DNA from: Nonlabens sp. YIK11
GTDB taxonomy: Bacteria > Bacteroidota > Bacteroidia > Flavobacteriales > Flavobacteriaceae
Direction of reading: 5' to 3'
Length of the DNA stretch: 64,000 nucleotides
NCBI RefSeq assembly: GCF_001413925.1
Contig: NZ_LBMJ01000001.1
Location: 1 to 64,000 of the forward strand
A model generated the notes under the pieces. The model was not told where the DNA came from. It was given only the letters and a program-made list of their open reading frames with translations, and did no database searches. The position numbers and the translations under genes are program-made. Within the stretch, counting starts at the first letter, position 1, and every line of letters begins with the position of its first letter. Of the stretch, positions 8,125 through 17,418 are shown piece after piece.

Positions 8125-9424
8125 TACTTTTCCTTCAATTTTCAAATATACCATAATAGCTTTTGCTTTGGTGCTTACTTCCTGCGATGCAGGCATCAAT
8201 AACAAGAATAAAACGCAGCCCAATGATATCGTAGATCTGGATAACAACACAATTGATAGTACTAGATTGTTAAAGCCCTTGCAAAACAAACCTATTCCTG
8301 CTGCAGACCAGCTGGAAACCTGGATTCAAAAGCTGAATGGCAAACGCGTTGCCATCGTGGGCAATCAAACCAGCGTTGTTAGCAGTAGTTCCATCAAAGA
8401 GCGCCGTACATGGGATCAAGCCATTAAAGTACGTTATGTTCATCTCGTGGACACGTTATTATCCAGAGGTGTAGCCGTAAAAAAAGTCTTTGCTCCAGAA
8501 CATGGTTTTAGAGGTGATGCAGACGCTGGTGCCGCGATTGCAGATGGTGTGGACAAAAGGTCTGGCCTACCCATTGTGTCATTATATGGCAGCAATAAAA
8601 AGCCTACCGCAGCACAGCTAGCAGATGTCGATGTGATACTGTTTGATATTCAAGACGTAGGCGCCAGGTTCTACACCTACATTTCTACCTTACACTATGT
8701 AATGGAAGCAGCTGCTGAGCAAAATAAAACGGTTTACATCCTAGACCGACCTAATCCCAATGGCCATTATGTAGATGGTCCTATTCTCGATAGCGATCAT
8801 AAGAGTTTTGTAGGCATGCATCCCGTACCAGTGGTACATGGCATGACCATAGGCGAGTATGCGCAAATGATCAATGGTGAAGGCTGGCTGGAATACGGTA
8901 AAAAAGCAGATCTAATTGTGTTGCCTATAAAGGATTATACTCACGACACGCCATACGAGCTGCCCATCGCGCCATCGCCTAATTTGCCTAATGCGCAGTC
9001 CATCAACTTATATCCCAGTTTGTGCTTTTTTGAGGGTACTGATGTAAGCGTAGGTCGCGGCACAGACATGCAATTCCAAGTGTATGGCTCACCGTCACTG
9101 GCAAAATACCGAGACTTTGCTTTCACACCTACGCCCAATCGTGGTGCTAAAAGACCATTGTTCAACGGTAAAAAATGCTTCGGTGTGGATTTGAGGGATT
9201 ATCCCAAGCTGGATCGATTGAACCTGGAGTTTGTGGTAGACGCTTTCGCGAAAGCGCCCTACAAACAATCCTTCTTCAATTCCTTTTTTACAAAACTCGC
9301 AGGTACCGACCTATTGCAAAAACAGATCGAGAAAGGAATGAGTGCGGAAGAAATTGCAGCCACCTGGAAGGAAGGCCTTGAAGATTTTATGATCACCCGA
9401 GAGAAATACCTATTGTACGACTAA
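8105..9424 (+). CDS. namZ: DUF1343 lipoprotein, NamZ-type exo-beta-N-acetylmuramidase
   Basis: 439 residues from the ATG at 8105. The signal sequence has a lipobox (ALVLTSC), so the protein is membrane-anchored outside the cytoplasm. The body carries DUF1343 motifs: KVFAPEHGFRGDADAGA, VILFDIQDVGARFYTYIS, ILDRPNPNG, and SVGRGTDMQFQVYGSP. NamZ enzymes of this family (GH171) release N-acetylmuramic acid from muropeptide ends, so a role in wall turnover or recycling is likely. The frame stays open upstream to 7871, but that part lies on the permease gene and would bury the lipobox internally. A palindrome copy at 9241 is read as AFAKA. Confidence 0.85.
   Translation: MKYSRFNTFPSIFKYTIIAFALVLTSCDAGINNKNKTQPNDIVDLDNNTIDSTRLLKPLQNKPIPAADQLETWIQKLNGKRVAIVGNQTSVVSSSSIKERRTWDQAIKVRYVHLVDTLLSRGVAVKKVFAPEHGFRGDADAGAAIADGVDKRSGLPIVSLYGSNKKPTAAQLADVDVILFDIQDVGARFYTYISTLHYVMEAAAEQNKTVYILDRPNPNGHYVDGPILDSDHKSFVGMHPVPVVHGMTIGEYAQMINGEGWLEYGKKADLIVLPIKDYTHDTPYELPIAPSPNLPNAQSINLYPSLCFFEGTDVSVGRGTDMQFQVYGSPSLAKYRDFAFTPTPNRGAKRPLFNGKKCFGVDLRDYPKLDRLNLEFVVDAFAKAPYKQSFFNSFFTKLAGTDLLQKQIEKGMSAEEIAATWKEGLEDFMITREKYLLYD
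9241..9256. repeat. CGCTTTCGCGAAAGCG palindrome, copy 2
   Basis: Perfect 16-bp copy inside the DUF1343 gene, read as DAFAKAP. Confidence 0.97.
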
Positions 9425-9440
9425 CCAAAACTTTGTGCCT

Positions 9441-9884
9441 ATGGAATCCTTTTTTAAAGAATCCACCTATCGAAAATTGCGGGAACGGTTGCAAAATATA
9501 GATGCCAGCAAGTCGCCTGAATGGGGCAAAATGGACGCGGCGCAAATGCTCAAGCACTGTCAATTCCCTATTCAAATTGCCATGGGCAAGGAAAAGGTTG
9601 GTTTAAAATCTAATTGGCTAGCAAAGGTGTTTTTCAAAAAATCACTGTATTCCCCAAAACCATTTCGTAAAAATCTGCCCACAGCACCTTCCTTAAAGGT
9701 GGCTGATCCTAAGGATTTTGAAAGCGAAAAAGAAAAACTGGATCAATGGATGCAGGAACTTTGGTATGATCGTCACAATGAGAATCGTAGACCGCACCCT
9801 GTTTTTGGAACATTTTCTAAAGAACAATGGGGCATGCTGCAATGGAAGCATCTGGACCACCATTTCAGGCAGTTCGGGGTTTAG
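9441..9884 (+). CDS. DUF1569 family protein (DinB-like fold)
   Basis: 147 residues from the ATG at 9441 (a GTG lies 6 bp upstream). The pattern MDAAQMLKHC near the N-terminus and the C-terminal WGMLQWKHLDHHFRQFG are characteristic of DUF1569/DinB-like four-helix proteins. Their spaced histidines usually bind a metal. The function is unknown. It follows the muramidase gene by 16 bp on the same strand. Its last 20 bp overlap the 3' end of the convergent M48 protease gene. Confidence 0.75.
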   Translation: MESFFKESTYRKLRERLQNIDASKSPEWGKMDAAQMLKHCQFPIQIAMGKEKVGLKSNWLAKVFFKKSLYSPKPFRKNLPTAPSLKVADPKDFESEKEKLDQWMQELWYDRHNENRRPHPVFGTFSKEQWGMLQWKHLDHHFRQFGV

Positions 9885-11985
9885 AATCTTTTTCCAACAA
9901 ATCATGGTGAAATGTTAGTATGGTAGCGATACTTCTTTGATCTAAGCGTTGCAAGTGGTTGATGGCTATATCTAGATTCTGCATCATCCTATCAAACTTA
10001 CCGGTCTTAAACATTGACCTGCCGCCATTCTCAAAATTACCGCCATCGATAATGGCATTTTTGAGATCGTTCACCGTGTCAATATTAGGTAGCGGGATGA
10101 ATCCTTCATCATCAAATGATAGCAGTCCTTTATTAAGGCCTTCAAAACAAATGGCTACCTCATCACTTAATTCATCTACCTGAAACTGTGTTGCCTCACT
10201 ATCATTTTGCAAGGCATAAAGTTTCTTATAAATATCATTTTTTGAGGTAATTAACCTTTTATAAAACTTACTTATTTTGTTATGCTGCGCGTAGTAGGCC
10301 AGCAACTCATCCTCATTCTTATTGCTTCTTGCTATTTTATAATAAACCGCAAAAAATTCTCGATCCCAGTCGGTAAACGTGCTCGACATAAGATCTTCCC
10401 TATCAGTAAAAACTTTGTCGAAGAGCTCCTGCATTTGTCTCTTCTTGTAGGTTTTATCTCGATAAGTAAATGTTTTATGCTTGCTTGTTCCAGATGCAAT
10501 TTCCTGAATACTTATTAGGTTTTTTTCCAACTCGTCAACTGGTTTCATCAAATCTTGAAGTCTTGTTTTAAGTTGTTGAATAACCATTTCAGCATCTTCA
10601 ATTTTACTGGATAATGTGATAAGTTCAGTTCTATCAGGTGGATTTACAAATCGATCTCTGAAAGTGTTACAATACTCTTCCAACAATTCTGATCCTGCAG
10701 ATTCTGCCTTGATGAAGTACTGAAAGTCGTTTACCGACAATTCTTGACTAGGTGTCTTGTTGAAATAATTCTTATAGATCAAACTAGTTAGAGCTTGCTG
10801 AAGCTCTTCTTTTTGCTCAAACAGTATCCAGGCAGATCTATCATCAATATCACATTTGATAAATGGGGTTTTTGCATTGGTTTCCCTGTGATCATTGGGT
10901 GGATGACTGGCATACATACTCACCACGGAATGTTTTGAGCTCTCAAAAAAGAGTTTGCCACCTCTTGAATCCTTTGGCATTTGATCTATAGATTTGACCA
11001 TTACCTGTTTCGCTTTTGCTAAAGCAATATCATTATGTGTGTAGATATTATCTACATAAAGATCTTTTTGGCTTGCCAGATAGGCATTCTGTACGGTGAC
11101 GTTCCAACAGGCAGAACCGTGATCGAGTTTCCACAAAGAAGATATTATTGGCTCGCTACCCGTAGTGCTAATAGCCACTTTGTCGGCATTGAATTCCATT
11201 TCACGGCTTAGGGACGAATAAACAAAACTCAACAACTGATAGAATAATCCTAATAGTTGGCGGATCAACCAAATAAGAGGCGTTATTATCCAGGCAGCAG
11301 CAGCGAGTCTTAAGTCGGTTGAACGCCATTTATCCAAGGCTTGATCCCAAGAATCTCGCGTATAGATCATATCGTGAATAATAGTGTTTGCCGAAATAAT
11401 ATAACTACCAATTTTCATACTGTTCTGTGCAAAATGACCAAACTCGTGAGCAATAACCGCTTTAAATTCTGTCATGTTCAAACATGCCACCAACCCGAAA
11501 CCAATTGTCAAATTCTTGCGCGTGGGAAATATTAAACTGAGCCATAGGTTTGAGTACGATACATAAGCATTGACGTCTGGATCGATGTAGACATATTTAG
11601 GTTTTGGCGCTCCAGTCTCTTTACATATTTGCAATACAAATTCCTTAAGTTTTGGGTTTTTGATTAACTCTACTTTTATTCGGTTTTCAGGCTGTACATT
11701 CCTCAGTTTAAAAAGGAATTTGAGGGTAAAAGCAAATAACATCCCGGCGCCAGCAATGGCGCCCAATTTGAGCAGTATAGGGTATAAGCTTATACTTACA
11801 TCAATTATAACTGCTTGATAAAATAGCCATAGGGTGGCAGCGATAAGACCCAAATACAATAGAAAAAAAACAATAACAGCTAGGATAGCTAACGCGGCTT
11901 TAACCTTATAACTAATAGGTAGCTTTGTAAAGTTTTTAGGTATAGATAACGGACTAGGTGGATAGAAGTTTGCTGTAGAACTCAT
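9865..11985 (-). CDS. M48 family zinc metallopeptidase, membrane protein
   Basis: 706 residues from MSSTANFYPPSP. Two N-terminal hydrophobic segments (about 30-60 and 70-92) precede a zinc-protease site VIAHEFGHFAQNS near residue 182, where HExxH supplies the ligands. Further helices lie at about 240-270, with REMEFNADKVA carrying the third ligand. The long C-terminal 350 residues, with a coiled-coil stretch around 480-510, exceed the usual HtpX/Ste24 length. The likely job is membrane-protein quality control. A decayed palindrome lies at about 11011-11025. From 11986 to 12245 I see no gene or clear signal. Confidence 0.8.
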   Translation of the reverse strand: MSSTANFYPPSPLSIPKNFTKLPISYKVKAALAILAVIVFFLLYLGLIAATLWLFYQAVIIDVSISLYPILLKLGAIAGAGMLFAFTLKFLFKLRNVQPENRIKVELIKNPKLKEFVLQICKETGAPKPKYVYIDPDVNAYVSYSNLWLSLIFPTRKNLTIGFGLVACLNMTEFKAVIAHEFGHFAQNSMKIGSYIISANTIIHDMIYTRDSWDQALDKWRSTDLRLAAAAWIITPLIWLIRQLLGLFYQLLSFVYSSLSREMEFNADKVAISTTGSEPIISSLWKLDHGSACWNVTVQNAYLASQKDLYVDNIYTHNDIALAKAKQVMVKSIDQMPKDSRGGKLFFESSKHSVVSMYASHPPNDHRETNAKTPFIKCDIDDRSAWILFEQKEELQQALTSLIYKNYFNKTPSQELSVNDFQYFIKAESAGSELLEEYCNTFRDRFVNPPDRTELITLSSKIEDAEMVIQQLKTRLQDLMKPVDELEKNLISIQEIASGTSKHKTFTYRDKTYKKRQMQELFDKVFTDREDLMSSTFTDWDREFFAVYYKIARSNKNEDELLAYYAQHNKISKFYKRLITSKNDIYKKLYALQNDSEATQFQVDELSDEVAICFEGLNKGLLSFDDEGFIPLPNIDTVNDLKNAIIDGGNFENGGRSMFKTGKFDRMMQNLDIAINHLQRLDQRSIATILTFHHDLLEKDSKPRTA
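11011..11025. repeat. Decayed palindrome copy
   Basis: CGCTTTTGCTAAAGC keeps both arms (CGCTTT, AAAGC) but has a changed centre. It lies in the M48 protease gene, in the longest early stretch without an intact copy. Confidence 0.45.
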
Positions 11986-12245
11986 TATAATTGCAATGGT
12001 AAAACAACAAACATAACTAATCAATCGGAGAGTTTCTTACTGAAAGATTGGATCAAAGTGGTTGATATTCGATGTGTCTCTATTCAAAAGTCGATTTAGA
12101 CTAGACGAGTAGGAGCATTTCAACACAACGATTTAAAAATGGTAAAATCTGATATCAAAATCTAAATTATCATCTACTTATAAGAATTTGATAGACATGA
12201 TACGGCAGCAGAAAGACAATCGCCTCCTTTCACTTGGTTTAAAGA

Positions 12246-13253
12246 TCATTCATTCAACATCTGCCACAATCGATCTTTCAATTGCTGGATGTTGTATTGG
12301 CTTATGGCGCTTATGAACATATATGGAGCGCCGTCAAAAGCGCCTTCATTGTCTAAATGTTCCTTCATCTCAGCCATTAATTCCTCATCAAGCATATCAG
12401 ATTTGGAAATCGCAACGAAGCGTTCTTTATCCAGCATTTCTGGATTGTATTCACGCAACTCGTTAAGCAGAATTTGATACTGTTCGTTGATATCCTTAGC
12501 ATCTGCCGGGATCATGAACAATAAAGTATAATTACGCTCAATATGACGCAGAAATCGGTGGCCTATACCTTTACCTTCGGCAGCTCCTTCAATAATTCCA
12601 GGGATATCTGCCATGACAAAAGTCTGAAAATCCCGATACTCCACGATTCCTAAATTGGGCTTTAAGGTCGTGAACTCATAGTTGGCAATTTTAGGCTTTG
12701 CCGCGGTTACAACAGACAATAATGTGGACTTACCGGCATTGGGAAATCCAACCAATCCAACATCTGCCAGAATCTTAAGCTCAAAAGTTACTTCTAGTGC
12801 TTCACCTTCAGTTCCTGGTTGTGCGTATCGTGGCGTTTGTCTGGTAGAACTTTTAAAATGCCAGTTTCCCTTACCGCCCATGCCACCTTCTGCAATGATG
12901 AATTCATCACCGTCATCCAGTACTTCATGAATGATCTGACCGGTCTCTGTATTCTTGATCACGGTTCCTAAGGGTAGGTCGATATAAATGTCCTCACCAT
13001 CTTCACCAGTACGGCGCTGTTTAGCACCATTACCACCTTGCGAAGCCTTAAAATGTCGCTTGTACTTGAAATGATACAAGGTCCATAAGTTTTTATTACC
13101 TCTAATGATAATGTGTCCTCCACGACCGCCATCACCACCATCAGGACCACCTTTATCAATATATTTTTCACGATGCAGGTGCGTGCTTCCCTTACCGCCA
13201 CGACCGGATTCCAGATGAACCTTAGTATAGTCTACAAAATTTCCTTCAGTCAT
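12246..13253 (-). CDS. obgE: GTPase ObgE/CgtA
   Basis: 335 residues. The glycine-rich Obg fold ([20 protein letters not shown] and [11 protein letters not shown]) occupies about 1-158. It is followed by a G domain with GFPNAGKST (P loop), DIPGI (G3), SKSD (NKxD variant) and SAIS (G5). Obg binds the 50S ribosomal subunit and links GTP level to ribosome assembly and growth. The gene sits 77 bp downstream of the hpt-adk fusion on the same strand. Confidence 0.95.
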   Translation of the reverse strand: MTEGNFVDYTKVHLESGRGGKGSTHLHREKYIDKGGPDGGDGGRGGHIIIRGNKNLWTLYHFKYKRHFKASQGGNGAKQRRTGEDGEDIYIDLPLGTVIKNTETGQIIHEVLDDGDEFIIAEGGMGGKGNWHFKSSTRQTPRYAQPGTEGEALEVTFELKILADVGLVGFPNAGKSTLLSVVTAAKPKIANYEFTTLKPNLGIVEYRDFQTFVMADIPGIIEGAAEGKGIGHRFLRHIERNYTLLFMIPADAKDINEQYQILLNELREYNPEMLDKERFVAISKSDMLDEELMAEMKEHLDNEGAFDGAPYMFISAISQYNIQQLKDRLWQMLNE

Positions 13254-13330
13254 GGTTGTTTCTTTATCGTCCGTAAACAGAACGTGTATTAGTTAGAAAT
13301 CACGAATCGCAATTTCGGAATATTTATGGT

Positions 13331-14434
13331 CTATAATTTATCAAACTCCGCACTCAAGCGATCTGTGATCTCGTCTATCGAGCCTTCACCATCAACACCG
13401 TAATATTTGTCTTGAGCTTGATAATAGTTTTTGAGTGGTGCGGTCTGTTTGTAATATACCTTGATGCGATCGCGTATGACCGTCTCATTGGCATCATCAG
13501 GACGACCACTACTCTTGCCACGTTCCAACAGACGCTGGACCAAGATCTCGTCATCCACTTCCAAAGCTACCATTCCACTCACTTGCGTATCCTTGCTCTC
13601 CAACAACTCGTCTAGCGCTTTTGCCTGTGCATCTGTTCTAGGGAAACCATCAAAAATAAACCCGGCCGCATTTGGATGCTTTTCCACCTCTGCATTGAGC
13701 ATTTTAATAGTCACTTCATCAGGCACCAGATTGCCTTTATCCATAAAGGATTTAGCAAGTGTTCCCAGCTCTGTGGCATTTTTGATATTGTATCTAAAAA
13801 CGTCGCCGGTAGAGATATGCACCAGTCCGTATTTTTCCTTCAAGCGCTCGGCCTGTGTTCCTTTTCCTGCTCCTGGAGGTCCAAAAAGTACGATGTTTTT
13901 CATTGGTTTGGTCTGTACGTATAATTCGGGCAGGTTGCGCCCTAGGTTATTATAATCCATGCCGTATCCCACGACAAATTTGTTCTCAATATTCTGTCCC
14001 ACATAGTCTATTTTCAAATCCCGGTTGTAAACCTCTGGCTTGAGGAACAAGGTAGCTATGTAAAGAGCAGCAGGATTGTGGATTTTCAGCTTTCGCGAAA
14101 GCGCCTCTACCGTCAATCCACTATCCACAATATCTTCCACGATAACCACCACGCGATCTGTCAAATCAATATCCAGTTCCATATCCAGCCTGATCTCGCC
14201 GGTCGATGCGGTTCCAGAATAACTACTGGTGCGCAAAAAACCTATCTCGCAGTCGCCCTTGAACTTGCGGGTCAAATCTGCCAGGACCATGTAACTACCA
14301 TTAAGAATCCCTAGAAAAACAGGCGTTTTATCCTTTAAATCCCTGTTGATTTGGTAAGCAAGATTCTCTACGGCACTATCGATCTCATGAAAGCTTAGGA
14401 ACGGCTTGAAATATAGATCATGAAGTTGGATCAC
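13331..14434 (-). CDS. adk: Fused hypoxanthine phosphoribosyltransferase - adenylate kinase
   Basis: 367 residues from the GTG at 14434 (IQLHDLYFKPF follows). The first 170 residues are a purine phosphoribosyltransferase, with the PRPP loop VVVIVEDIVDSGLT. From residue 178 (ATG at 13903, MKNIVLFGPPGAGKGTQAE) follows a complete 190-residue adenylate kinase, with P loop, STGDVFR, DGFPRT and RPDD motifs; the short lid lacks zinc cysteines. The two enzymes join salvage of IMP/GMP to AMP phosphorylation. There is no stop between them, so a fusion is likely, although internal initiation at 13903 cannot be excluded. A palindrome copy at 14088 is read as ALSRKL. Confidence 0.9.
   Translation of the reverse strand: MIQLHDLYFKPFLSFHEIDSAVENLAYQINRDLKDKTPVFLGILNGSYMVLADLTRKFKGDCEIGFLRTSSYSGTASTGEIRLDMELDIDLTDRVVVIVEDIVDSGLTVEALSRKLKIHNPAALYIATLFLKPEVYNRDLKIDYVGQNIENKFVVGYGMDYNNLGRNLPELYVQTKPMKNIVLFGPPGAGKGTQAERLKEKYGLVHISTGDVFRYNIKNATELGTLAKSFMDKGNLVPDEVTIKMLNAEVEKHPNAAGFIFDGFPRTDAQAKALDELLESKDTQVSGMVALEVDDEILVQRLLERGKSSGRPDDANETVIRDRIKVYYKQTAPLKNYYQAQDKYYGVDGEGSIDEITDRLSAEFDKL
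14088..14103. repeat. CGCTTTCGCGAAAGCG palindrome, copy 3 (one end mismatch)
   Basis: Reads AGCTTTCGCGAAAGCG, so only the first base differs. It lies inside the phosphoribosyltransferase domain and is read as LSRKL on the minus strand. Confidence 0.93.
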
Positions 14435-14703
14435 TGTGGTAATTTTCTGCAAAGATAATGATTTGACCGCACGAGACTTTTTGAAGCCAGCAGTATTTGT
14501 AAGCACCTTGAACTCTCTATTATGATCGTATTTAAAAGTTTTAAGGGCGTTGCCTGCGGCCGTGCTTTGCGTTACAATCTTTTTGATAGTCGTTGCATAT
14601 GATGCACGACTATAAAAAAGGATTTTCACTACAATCACTAACGCAAGGTTAGCTCGTCAAGAAATGTAGTTTAAATCCAAGTGGGAACTTGTATTTTTAT
14701 CCC

Positions 14704-15852
14704 ATGGAACAAACACTTTTCTCTTCAGATTTTAGACTTGGAATTCTTGGTGGTGGACAGCTGGGCAAGATGATGTTATACACCACGCGCAAATGGGACA
14801 TCCAGACCTACGTGATGGATAAAGACGATACCGCACCTGCGTTTGAGGGTTGTTCCGTTTTTTTTGAAGGAGACATCATGGATTATGAAGCCGTGATGGA
14901 ATTAGGCCGTCAAGTAGATGTGCTTACCATAGAAATCGAAAACGTCAACGTCCAGGCGCTACAAGATCTGGAAGATGAAGGCATCGCCGTGTCGCCCAGT
15001 GCTAAGGTGCTCAATTTGATACGCAACAAGGCGACGCAAAAAAAGTTCTACCAAGAAAACAGTTTGCCTACCGCGCCTTTTGAAGCGATGGATCAACCCG
15101 ACGTAAATACTTCAAGAGAGTTCCCTTTTATCTGGAAGAGTGCAGAAGGTGGTTATGATGGTAAAGGCGTTAAAGTCATCAGATCTGCAGCAGACCTTAA
15201 AGAGCTTCCAGCTGCGGAATGCATCTATGAAGACATGGTGGATTTTGATATGGAACTTGCCGTGATTGTCGCTCGCAATGCTAAAGGCGAGATGAAAACC
15301 TACCCAGTAGTCGAGATGGAATTTCATCCAGAGGCCAACCAGGTGGAATATGTGATTTGCCCAGCTAGAATCCCTGAAGAGGTTTCTAAAAAAGCCAGAG
15401 ATCTTGCTTTAAAAGTTTCTGAAGCTTTTGATCATGTGGGGCTACTTGCAGTCGAAATGTTCCTCACTAAAAGCGGCGACATTCTGGTAAACGAAGTCGC
15501 TCCTAGGCCGCATAACAGTGGACACTACTCTATTGAAGGTGCAGTGACTGATCAATTTGAGCAACAGGTGCGTTGTGTTCTGAATTTACCTCTAGGTTCA
15601 ACTGACACTGTGCTACCTGCCGTTATGGTCAACCTTGTAGGCGCTGAAGGTCATACAGGAAATGTCGTTTATGACGGTATTGAGGAAATTCTCGCCATGG
15701 ATGGCGTAACACCACATATTTACGGGAAGAAGCAGACGCGACCTTTTAGAAAAATGGGCCATGTCACAATCGTGGCAAAAGAGATTGAAAAAGCCCGTGA
15801 GCTGGCAGAGGTTGTGAAAGGGAAGATTAAGGTTGTTGCTCTTGCTGGTTAA
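14704..15852 (+). CDS. purK: N5-carboxyaminoimidazole ribonucleotide synthase PurK
   Basis: 382 residues from the ATG at 14704 (MEQTLFSSDFRLGILGGGQL). It is an ATP-grasp enzyme of de novo purine synthesis that makes N5-CAIR from AIR, bicarbonate and ATP. GILGGGQLGKMM is the N-terminal nucleotide fold, FPFIWKSAEGGYDGKGV the ATP-grasp core, and NEVAPRPHNSGHYSIEG the catalytic metal region. It is transcribed divergently from hpt-adk. The 269-bp gap between them holds no other gene; a weak hairpin follows at about 15876-15891. Confidence 0.95.
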   Translation: MEQTLFSSDFRLGILGGGQLGKMMLYTTRKWDIQTYVMDKDDTAPAFEGCSVFFEGDIMDYEAVMELGRQVDVLTIEIENVNVQALQDLEDEGIAVSPSAKVLNLIRNKATQKKFYQENSLPTAPFEAMDQPDVNTSREFPFIWKSAEGGYDGKGVKVIRSAADLKELPAAECIYEDMVDFDMELAVIVARNAKGEMKTYPVVEMEFHPEANQVEYVICPARIPEEVSKKARDLALKVSEAFDHVGLLAVEMFLTKSGDILVNEVAPRPHNSGHYSIEGAVTDQFEQQVRCVLNLPLGSTDTVLPAVMVNLVGAEGHTGNVVYDGIEEILAMDGVTPHIYGKKQTRPFRKMGHVTIVAKEIEKARELAEVVKGKIKVVALAG

Positions 15853-15915
15853 GAGTTAAGAAAAAATAACAGCTCTATTGCTGTCAAAAAATCACTTTCT
15901 TGAATTCTTTGAGTA

Positions 15916-16653
15916 TTATTTTATGCTGCTCAATCTTTTAAGTTCATCTTTCAATTTTAATCCATGCCTAGATAAATAAACGCTTAAAGTTTCAGCAAAA
16001 CCCATATTGCGGCGGCGCTGCCCTACACTTTCTGGATCAACTAATTTATATAGTTTCCCATTTTGCATTTGAGTTCCATAAATTTGAGGTTGATCATTTA
16101 ACAATAAAAAGCGATCTTGGAGCAACGCAAGAAAGTCTCTTGGAATGCTGCAGTTATTTACCAAATCTTTGAAATCATTGTAGTAAAAAGCAATCCACTC
16201 GGGATCTGAATGTTGAAGCACTACAAATATTCCTAGATATCCTCTAAAATCTCTAAGTTGTCCACTTTTAGGAAAACCGCATTTTTCAATAATTGACACA
16301 AGATTTTGTAGATTTTCGTGGTCAACAGTTTCCATATTACCTACACCCTCATTTCTCACTTTTTGATCCTTGTAATAAATATTTAAAAAGTCATCATTCA
16401 AATTTTTGCAAGAAACTTGTCTCAAGTTAAACTTTGAAATCGGATCAGGATAAAGGTTAACTAAACTATCAATAAGCTTATCGTATCTATCAATATTCTC
16501 AAAAGTAAATTCGCCTGTCTTTTGTTTTTCGACTTTCTCTTCTATTTTTAAATGATCTTTACTGTCCATTTGATTTGAGACAGGGTAGTCATCTTTACAA
16601 CTGTAAAAAAGAAAGAATAAAATCAAGCAAAAAGTAACACGTAAAGCCTTCAT
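15916..16653 (-). CDS. Lipoprotein with DUF6624-like domain
   Basis: 245 residues. The lipoprotein signal (FFLFYSCKDD, Cys at about 19) implies membrane anchoring. The second half has the pattern CGFPKSG...VLQHSDPEW...LLQDRFLL...PQIYGTQMQNGKLY, which matches my recollection of DUF6624. This is an uncharacterised family with a conserved QxYGTQ motif. Base composition is more AT-rich than the neighbours, and it sits alone between purK (convergent) and the SDR gene, so it may be an accessory gene. No function can be assigned. Confidence 0.65.
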   Translation of the reverse strand: MKALRVTFCLILFFLFYSCKDDYPVSNQMDSKDHLKIEEKVEKQKTGEFTFENIDRYDKLIDSLVNLYPDPISKFNLRQVSCKNLNDDFLNIYYKDQKVRNEGVGNMETVDHENLQNLVSIIEKCGFPKSGQLRDFRGYLGIFVVLQHSDPEWIAFYYNDFKDLVNNCSIPRDFLALLQDRFLLLNDQPQIYGTQMQNGKLYKLVDPESVGQRRRNMGFAETLSVYLSRHGLKLKDELKRLSSIK

Positions 16654-16734
16654 AATTTTAGAAATATTTTAAAGCCCTACGCTCTTTTGTGTATCATAAA
16701 TTAGTTGGTCGTAACTCTCGAAAAGCTCTTTTAT

Positions 16735-17418
16735 TTACGGCGTACTACTACTTACCTCCAACGTCTTCCCATTATAAAATTTATTCCCAGTTAGCGCAAA
16801 ATCCATGATGTATTGGGCCATTTCTTTGGGTTGCAGTGGTGCTTCATAACCTGGGAAAGCCTCTGCAAGCATTTCGGTTTGTACGGCGCCTAGGGCAAGT
16901 GTATTGAATGACGGACCGTTTTCTTTAAATTCTTCAGCAAGAAGTTCGAAAAGTGTGATTACGGCAGCTTTTGCACTGGAGTATGCTGCAAGTCCAGGGA
17001 ATTTTGCACTACCTTGGATGCCACCCATCGAGCTGATCGCGACTACGTGCGATTCAGCATTCATTAATGGTAACAAAGATTGCGTTAATAGGGAAACACC
17101 AAACACATTGACTTCATAACAGTTAAGAAAATCTGCTTTCGTCAAATCTGTGAATGGTTTGTTCACGAGCATTCCAGCGTTATGTATCAAGATATCGACA
17201 CTATCAAACTGCTTCTGGATTTCAGTTACAGCTTCGGTAACACTGGACTCACTTGCAAGGTCACAATGAATGGCAGTGATTTTATCGTTTTGCAGCTGAT
17301 TGATGGAATCTCGCTTTCGCGAAAGCGCCATTACCTGATCACCATTACCTGCAAAAAGTTGTGCCAGCTCAAATCCTATACCACGGCTGGTGCCGGTAAT
17401 CACTATGTTTTTACTCAT
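16735..17418 (-). CDS. Short-chain dehydrogenase/reductase
   Basis: 227 residues. The NAD(P)-binding TGTSRGIG motif is at residues 8-15, NAG at about 90, the catalytic Ser in SSMGG and the YSSAK pair (YxxxK). These are all hallmarks of classical SDRs; the substrate is unknown. The start overlaps the 3' end of the M28 peptidase gene by 8 bp, so the two are translationally linked. A palindrome copy at 17312 is read as ALSRKR just after the cofactor-binding segment. Confidence 0.85.
   Translation of the reverse strand: MSKNIVITGTSRGIGFELAQLFAGNGDQVMALSRKRDSINQLQNDKITAIHCDLASESSVTEAVTEIQKQFDSVDILIHNAGMLVNKPFTDLTKADFLNCYEVNVFGVSLLTQSLLPLMNAESHVVAISSMGGIQGSAKFPGLAAYSSAKAAVITLFELLAEEFKENGPSFNTLALGAVQTEMLAEAFPGYEAPLQPKEMAQYIMDFALTGNKFYNGKTLEVSSSTP
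17312..17327. repeat. CGCTTTCGCGAAAGCG palindrome, copy 4
   Basis: Perfect copy in the SDR gene, read as ALSRKR on the minus strand. Confidence 0.97.

Noticed and set aside
13461..13955. 164-codon open frame on the plus strand
   Set aside because: It is opposite the adenylate kinase domain of the fusion and has no family resemblance.
15870..15900. Terminator after purK
   Set aside because: The stem is only 5 bp with a 6-base loop; too weak to list as a feature.
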